Shown one piece after another: positions 54,101-57,935 of a stretch of DNA of 57,935 bases. Under the pieces are notes generated by a model. That model was not told the DNA's origin and made no database searches. It worked only from the letters and a program-made list of their open reading frames with translations. Position 1 is the first letter of the stretch. The number at the start of each line of letters is the position of its first letter. The position numbers and the translations under genes were made by a program. Source of the stretch: Dyadobacter sp. CY312 (lineage in GTDB: Bacteria; Bacteroidota; Bacteroidia; Cytophagales; Spirosomataceae); contig NZ_JAJUXG010000030.1 in assembly GCF_021390535.1 (NCBI RefSeq), positions 1 to 57,935 on the forward strand, in the 5' to 3' direction.

Positions 54101-55112
54101 AATAGCTGCCAAGCCAGATTCCTCCCTGGACATCTTTGTGTATTGCCAAAAGGACATTATCGGACAAGGAAAATTGATTGCCGGGGTTGTTTACATGCCA
54201 CTGTGCATGACGTGTCGCCTTGTCAAAATACACTAAACCCGACCAGGTAGCGATCCACATTTTTCCTTCTTTATGGGCTGCGAAGTCGGATACTATCGGC
54301 AGTTCCTTATTGCTATCAAGAAACTTATCCAAAAGTTCAAAACTTTCCGTTTTAACATCAAAGCGCATCAAACCTCCGTTTCTGATGCCGAGCCAAACGT
54401 TACCATCTTTTTTATCGACATATATAGCATTAAAGTCGTTGATGAAAGGCAGTCTGGCATTTGCCTCAGGTCTGAAAAGCTGCGTGCGCTTACCGTCCTT
54501 GTCCATACGTAACAGTCCGTTTTTGGTAGCCAACCATAACAGATTGTTGTCACCGATCGCCATTTTGTTTATTTTCCGCCATTGCTGATCAAATTTATTC
54601 ACGCGATGGCGGGTAAATTTTACTGCTTTTTTAACATTTTGATTCAGATTATTAAGTCCTTGTGCAGTTGCTACCCATAGTCTTTTTTGATTGTCTTCTC
54701 CGATGCATTGGATTGTGTCACTGCTTAAAGTATTTTCATCTTTGGGGTTATGCGTAAACCTGGTAAACGAATCATTTTCGTTGTTGTAACGGTTCAGTCC
54801 ATTGAGAGTTCCTATCCATAAAGTGCCGTTAGAGTCGCAGAAAAGGCTTTGAATATAGTTTGAGCTTAAGGTATTGATATCGCCGGGCGTGCTGGTATAT
54901 CTTTTGAAATATCTTGAATCGTACCTGTACAGACCTGATGTGGTGCCGTACCAGATAAATCCATTTTTATCCTGAACGATGCTAAGAACTGCCGTAACTG
55001 GTGCACCATCCTTCTCCGAGAACTGCCGGAATACCTGTGCATGAACAGCACAGAAGGAAATGCACGACATGATGCATGTCATTAACAGAGAATTGATAAT
55101 ACTATTTTTCAC
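51102..55112 (-). CDS. Hybrid two-component system regulator (HTCS) 2
   Basis: A 1336-residue paralogue of HTCS 1 with the same order of modules. It begins with GTG at 55112 (an ATG at 55082 is an alternative) and has a signal peptide ending 'FCAVHAQ'. Reg_prop repeats ('GFIWYGTTSGLYRYD', 'GTLWIGTLNGLNRYN') lead to a Y_Y_Y domain ('YKLEGFEKNWNDV'). A TM helix lies near 787, a HisKA box near 830 ('FFTNISHEIRTHLSLISGPL'), an HATPase ('DSGIGIAPEYLPRLFTNFFQ'), a receiver with Asp in 'LILCDVMMPLMDG' (about 1135) and an AraC HTH ('VNEVATSVGYEDSKYFSREF'). All catalytic residues for phosphorelay are present. It is transcribed towards the secreted-protein operon. Confidence 0.95.
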   Translation of the reverse strand: MKNSIINSLLMTCIMSCISFCAVHAQVFRQFSEKDGAPVTAVLSIVQDKNGFIWYGTTSGLYRYDSRYFKRYTSTPGDINTLSSNYIQSLFCDSNGTLWIGTLNGLNRYNNENDSFTRFTHNPKDENTLSSDTIQCIGEDNQKRLWVATAQGLNNLNQNVKKAVKFTRHRVNKFDQQWRKINKMAIGDNNLLWLATKNGLLRMDKDGKRTQLFRPEANARLPFINDFNAIYVDKKDGNVWLGIRNGGLMRFDVKTESFELLDKFLDSNKELPIVSDFAAHKEGKMWIATWSGLVYFDKATRHAQWHVNNPGNQFSLSDNVLLAIHKDVQGGIWLGSYYRGINYFNPSKTPFSSFPFFLDEFNTNKFLDGWMGITPTDKLWLIAEGRDKIMMYDKRQKKTSIHDLNLGFSAHSNHFYVDEDDVVWYSGNKTLSRYDIGSKQLREYNIPHSDGLSPNQSRIYRMMQDRQGKLWITGGFGLMSFDKNKGTFQDVGLRSSLNCIFEDSQGNIWSGGKGIVWLLKHNATHFEKVTVARDASGMRDVWRFNEDPSGRIWLVTSENLKLFDREGNRFIDCLVDDEMTREGFSDIQIDRKGYIWLASGSNLIRYYPDKKTNQLFTHEDGIPRGATLRVNSAVSDHDGIFYYAANKRMFSFNPNSISVGHTPSPIVLTSLKLFNKEVRVQDNTEILNQEISQEKELTFRHNQNIFTLDFALLSYSKSDKNLYSYKLEGFEKNWNDVKIPSATYTNLPSGKYTFLVKAANGDGYWNAKPLRISIVVLAPWWKTWYAYLAYAILLGLAVYGINRFFWLRKLFRKENEFYQAKLNFFTNISHEIRTHLSLISGPLEKASQSPVIHSEAGTYITQAKTSSERLMILVNELLDFRKIQSGSVQLHVAPQDVVKILQNVLAAFEHILSEKGISTETHFPGTPVIAWVDLAQIQKVFFNLLSNAVKFTPKGGRISASVTEISNEVIIKVTDSGIGIAPEYLPRLFTNFFQVNDEQTGNTGYGIGLALAKEIVNQHFGDLSVNSEQGNAKSTGKTCFTLRLLKGKAHFDDTQLIVASVVSYPEVYKNSQQVENEDANTITKVRNTILLIEDNEELRSFTREAFRDKFNILEAENGLKGLEMARNHLPDLILCDVMMPLMDGFEVCRKIKSDSRTSHIPFLLLTAKSTIPNMIEGLELGADDYLVKPYDLKVLELKIYNLIQVRNLLNSNINTTLSLEPDGVPISDADGEFLIKLKNIVVENISNPNFGVNEMAFQMGISVSVLYRKIRTLTGSTVNDLVKVLRMKRALQLLESGSYNVNEVATSVGYEDSKYFSREFKKIYGKNPNETRKKIY

Positions 55113-56062
55113 GAAATAGAATTAGTTGGATTTAGAGATATTCAAATTTTGCTCATTGGGCAAACTTAGATATCAAATCGTATATATACGCTGGTCAGGA
55201 ATGGAATAATTGACTATAACAATATTTTCCTACCAATTAGATAAGAAAAACACCCATACTTACATTTTAAATCGCATTTTTACTAGAATTTAATTTAATT
55301 AAATCCTAATTTATTATATAAATAATTCGATGTTGGTTTATTTATGAGTTCTATGTGAAATTTGAAATATTTCGTACATTTGAAATGTTTCGTTTTATTA
55401 ACACACTCATTTTAAGAAGATTACAAATTGTTTAACAATTTTTTAGAGAATAGCTTTGGGTGAAATCGAAACCGCCAGGTTTTTCTGAGTGTGAAAGGAT
55501 GTTTATGATTTATTGCATTTGACAGCGAGGGGGTGTTTGTGCCCTATCTCCCTTTTGATAGTGCATGTTTCTTATATAAGCGTCTCATTTAGTGATGTAT
55601 AGTCAATTTGCGAAACATTCAGGTTGTTCAGATGCCTGGCAGCCGACTTGTGAAACCGCCGTTGCCTGATGCGCCAACGAATTCTATGATTGAAACGGCT
55701 CCTATATCCGTACCTATCCATAATGCAGGTATTATAGATAGTAATAATTAACGTATTGGATTGTTTTTTTTTGCCAGACAAAATATTCTAACTATTTAGA
55801 CAGCATTACTGCACATGACTGTTGGGAAATAGTCGAATATTGCGAATGGAATTTTTCCTATGTTATACTTGCTCCCGGATCGATGTACCTGTATGTAAGT
55901 ATCACGAAAAGTTGCAGTCGGATCCTGGTCATGCTTTATCGGATTTTTGCCATGCTACGATAGTTATAAAATAGCTGGAATTTGATCGTAAGATGGTTTT
56001 GCTGGTAAGTAATGGCTTTGAAGAAAGTTTAGTTTTATACCATTAATAATTAAAATCCCGTC
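55113..56062. other. 950-bp AT-rich intergenic region
   Basis: Divergent region between HTCS 2 (minus) and the LuxR-like gene (plus). The part 55250-55450 is very AT-rich. Short open frames exist on both strands near 55590-55780, but none has both a start and a protein-like neighbourhood. No repeat or terminator stands out. Confidence 0.35.
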
Positions 56063-56689
56063 ATGAAAAGACATACTCCCGATTTTAGCCGAAAGTCAGT
56101 GGCCATTATTGATAGCCGTCCCATGTTTAGAAGAGGTTTGATGTCATGTGTCTTAAGTATTTATGAAACAGCGGATATTCAAGAGTTCAGCGATTACAAG
56201 GAGGTGGCTGAAATCAAGTCCGAAGTCATTTTTATTTCTGGCGCAGATTTGTCGAGTTCGGAAATTCTGGCCTCCATCAAAAGTTTGCACAAGAATAGTG
56301 TGCACTCGAAAATAGTCCTTTATGAATACAGGGATCCTTTAAATTTTCTGCTAACCTGTTTTCAGGAATCTCTGAATGGCTATTTGTCAGGAAGCTTTAC
56401 AGAAAATGACCTGGAAGACTGTTTGCGTTGTCTGGATGGCAATAAATTGTATCTGAACAATGAAGTAGCATATCAAATGTTGATGTCAAATTTGAAAAAC
56501 AAGCCGCCGAAAGAGATTTTGAGTGGTTTGGAGAATAAAGTAGCAGAGTATCTCTTAAGGGGAATGGGTACTTCTCAGATAGCAAATTTACTGGATCGGC
56601 GCCCATCAACGATTAGTACGGTTAAGGCCAACATCTTCAAGAAGACCCAGGTTAAAAATGTAGTAGAGCTTGCTAAGTTGATGGTATGA
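56063..56689 (+). CDS. LuxR-type regulator with degenerate receiver domain (A)
   Basis: A 208-residue protein with a receiver-like N-terminus and a LuxR-type HTH. The receiver has lost its active site: the acidic pair is D17-S18, the acceptor position is Ser59 ('SEVIFISGADLS'), and the usual Lys is replaced by Gly ('LNGYLSGSFTEND'). The HTH retains 'LENKVAEYLLRGMGTSQIAN' and a recognition helix 'RRPSTISTVKANIFKKT'. It is therefore unlikely to be controlled by phosphorylation. Paralogous to the next gene, 294 bases downstream on the same strand. Confidence 0.8.
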   Translation: MKRHTPDFSRKSVAIIDSRPMFRRGLMSCVLSIYETADIQEFSDYKEVAEIKSEVIFISGADLSSSEILASIKSLHKNSVHSKIVLYEYRDPLNFLLTCFQESLNGYLSGSFTENDLEDCLRCLDGNKLYLNNEVAYQMLMSNLKNKPPKEILSGLENKVAEYLLRGMGTSQIANLLDRRPSTISTVKANIFKKTQVKNVVELAKLMV

Positions 56690-56983
56690 TGCCAGGTGTG
56701 TAAGTGAGGTGCAGGAGTATCGGTCCTGTTTGATCAGAGGAAATACGTATAATGTATCGCGTAATTATAGGATTTAATTTCTGTTCAAACTGATCTTTAA
56801 ACTCTATTTTCCCATAAGCTCTTTTACATACTCTTGCAAAGATACTAACCCAGTTGAGGGCTGAGATTCTCATGCTTGTTGCAGTTGGCGCTTTCAGTGC
56901 AATAGCATCAAGCCAGATAAACAACCTGGGGTATTCTAATGTTTCTAATTTATTGAATATCATCATTTAACCTATCCTGAAAT

Positions 56984-57628
56984 ATGATAGTTGCATTGCT
57001 AGACAAATATCCAGTTTTACGTTTGGGATTAAGAGAATTGCTCACGGGGCACTTTAAAAGTATAACTACAATAGAATCGGAGAGTATCAGGCTTTTTTCA
57101 GCCCTGCAGTTGGATCAAACTCCAGACATTATTATAATGGGTCTTAGTGAGGAGGGAAAAGACGATCATTTTGGGGATGTGAATATGGCAAAGAAAGCAT
57201 ACCCAGGTACAAGTTTGATTGTATATGCTGATGAAGCATTGAATCTGAACGGTTTGTCAGATTATCTGAGCCTGGGTGTAGAGGGATATTTGTCAAAACG
57301 GGCTGAATCTACAGAACTGATTACTTGTGTGAGCACTGTGGCAGATGGTAAAAAGTATGTCAACGTTGCTGATCTGCTGAGTTTGCTTGGTAAGCCTGAA
57401 TCCGGTAAGAAGGAAATGTTCAGGAACTTCGGTGATTTAAAATTGTCAGGTCGGGAAGCTGAGATTGCAAGGTATTTGGCAGATGGGAAAAGGCCATCCT
57501 GGATTTCGCAAAAATTGAATCGGAAACCATCCACAATCAGCACAATTAAGAGGAACATATTTAAAAAGTTAGCGGTAAACAATGTACTGGAGTTGCGCGA
57601 ACGAATCAGTCAGTATGATGTACCCTAA
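56984..57628 (+). CDS. LuxR-type regulator with degenerate receiver domain (B)
   Basis: A 214-residue paralogue of the preceding gene. The receiver-like domain starts 'MIVALLDKYPVLRLGLREL' with one acidic residue (D7), has Gly53 at the acceptor position ('TPDIIIMGLSEEG') and keeps the conserved Lys105 ('EGYLSKRAES'). The HTH carries 'LSGREAEIARYLADGKRPSW' and 'NRKPSTISTIKRNIFKKL'. The unusual 'PSTISTxKxNIFKK' recognition segment is shared with its neighbour and differs from the 'TVETHRRNIYLKL' of the intact regulator at 3.1 kb, so the pair probably recognises a common DNA site. Confidence 0.8.
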   Translation: MIVALLDKYPVLRLGLRELLTGHFKSITTIESESIRLFSALQLDQTPDIIIMGLSEEGKDDHFGDVNMAKKAYPGTSLIVYADEALNLNGLSDYLSLGVEGYLSKRAESTELITCVSTVADGKKYVNVADLLSLLGKPESGKKEMFRNFGDLKLSGREAEIARYLADGKRPSWISQKLNRKPSTISTIKRNIFKKLAVNNVLELRERISQYDVP

Positions 57629-57835
57629 GTGGTCAAATGAAGTTCGCCCGAAGTCGGTAACTTTTAACCCGAGGTAAGGCAATTGCTCCGTTAAAGGGGA
57701 AGTGCAGCACGAGAAGAGGTTAAACTAATTAACGTCAATTCGGGATAAGAATCTTTGCTTATTATTTATAAAAACAGGGAAAATATTGGTATATTTAAGT
57801 ATCTGACATTCAAATATTTAACCGATATTCTCCCA

Positions 57836-57935
57836 TGTTTTCAAAGGATAAAGTTACCGAAATATTTTGCATTGTAGACGATTTCACTAAGGAATTTGAG
57901 TCACGAATCAAAGATATGAAATTGGCTCAGCTCGC
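57836..57935 (+). CDS. IS982-like transposase N-terminus (partial)
   Basis: The ATG at 57836 opens a frame that runs out of the window: MFSKDKVTEIFCIVDDFTKE followed by 'FESRIKDMKLAQL'. 'KVTEIFCIVDDFxKEFE' is the characteristic start of IS982-family transposases. Only 33 codons are seen. The left end of the element must lie in 57629-57835, but its terminal repeat cannot be set without the other end. Confidence 0.75.

Noticed and set aside
55572..55781. 69-codon minus frame and a ~50-codon plus frame in the AT-rich intergenic region
   Set aside because: Basic, Arg/His-rich shadow composition on minus and no supported start on plus; neither has context.
1..57935. CRISPR arrays, tRNA and rRNA genes
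   Set aside because: Intergenic stretches were scanned for regularly spaced direct repeats and for tRNA T-loop signatures; none was found. A covariance-model search would be decisive.

Overview
The window comes from a Bacteroidota chromosome, most likely a Cytophagales bacterium of the Dyadobacter/Spirosoma type. The signs are SusC/SusD proteins with a FecI/FecR-type sigma/anti-sigma pair, two giant hybrid two-component regulators (HTCS), secreted proteins with type IX secretion (T9SS) C-terminal sorting domains, many lipoproteins with late-Cys lipoboxes, weak Shine-Dalgarno signals and moderate G+C. Genus is inferred from gene style only.

Layout. 1-0.64 kb: the end of an IS3-like element that has removed the 5' end of a membrane-protein gene. 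0.9-8.1 kb: small stand-alone genes (a T9SS-sorted protein, a NarL-type response regulator, lipoproteins, a carboxypeptidase-regulatory-like protein, a small [2Fe-2S] protein and an outer-membrane-protein/lipoprotein pair). 8.1-15.7 kb: a subclass B1 metallo-beta-lactamase-like lipoprotein, polyphosphate kinase 2, a lipoprotein-TatD-TcdA operon, an esterase and a short UvrA paralogue. 15.8-19.8 kb: an araB-araA-araD operon for L-arabinose. 20.1-26.1 kb: a DJ-1/PfpI protein, a luciferase-like oxidoreductase, an ECF sigma/putative anti-sigma/DUF4252 cluster and a large S41-like peptidase with a duplicated N-terminal module.

26.4-37.8 kb is the most coherent accessory system. Read on the minus strand it runs ECF sigma, FecR anti-sigma, SusC with an STN signalling domain, SusD, a 952-residue exported protein (cupredoxin + beta-propeller dehydrogenase-like + HEAT-like repeats), and an FG-GAP protein. 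It looks like a trans-envelope-regulated uptake locus with an oxidoreductase-like enzyme in place of glycoside hydrolases.

37.8-42.3 kb is a decayed, AT-rich stretch with gene remnants, clustered small hairpins, a polytopic glycosyltransferase-like protein and an IS481-family element. 42.5-55.1 kb holds two paralogous HTCS regulators flanking two secreted repeat proteins; a roughly 160-bp MITE with a TAA target duplication lies between the first HTCS and the secreted pair. 56.1-57.6 kb encodes two paralogous LuxR-type proteins whose receiver domains have lost the phospho-acceptor Asp. The window ends inside the start of an IS982-like transposase. No tRNA, rRNA or CRISPR array was seen.
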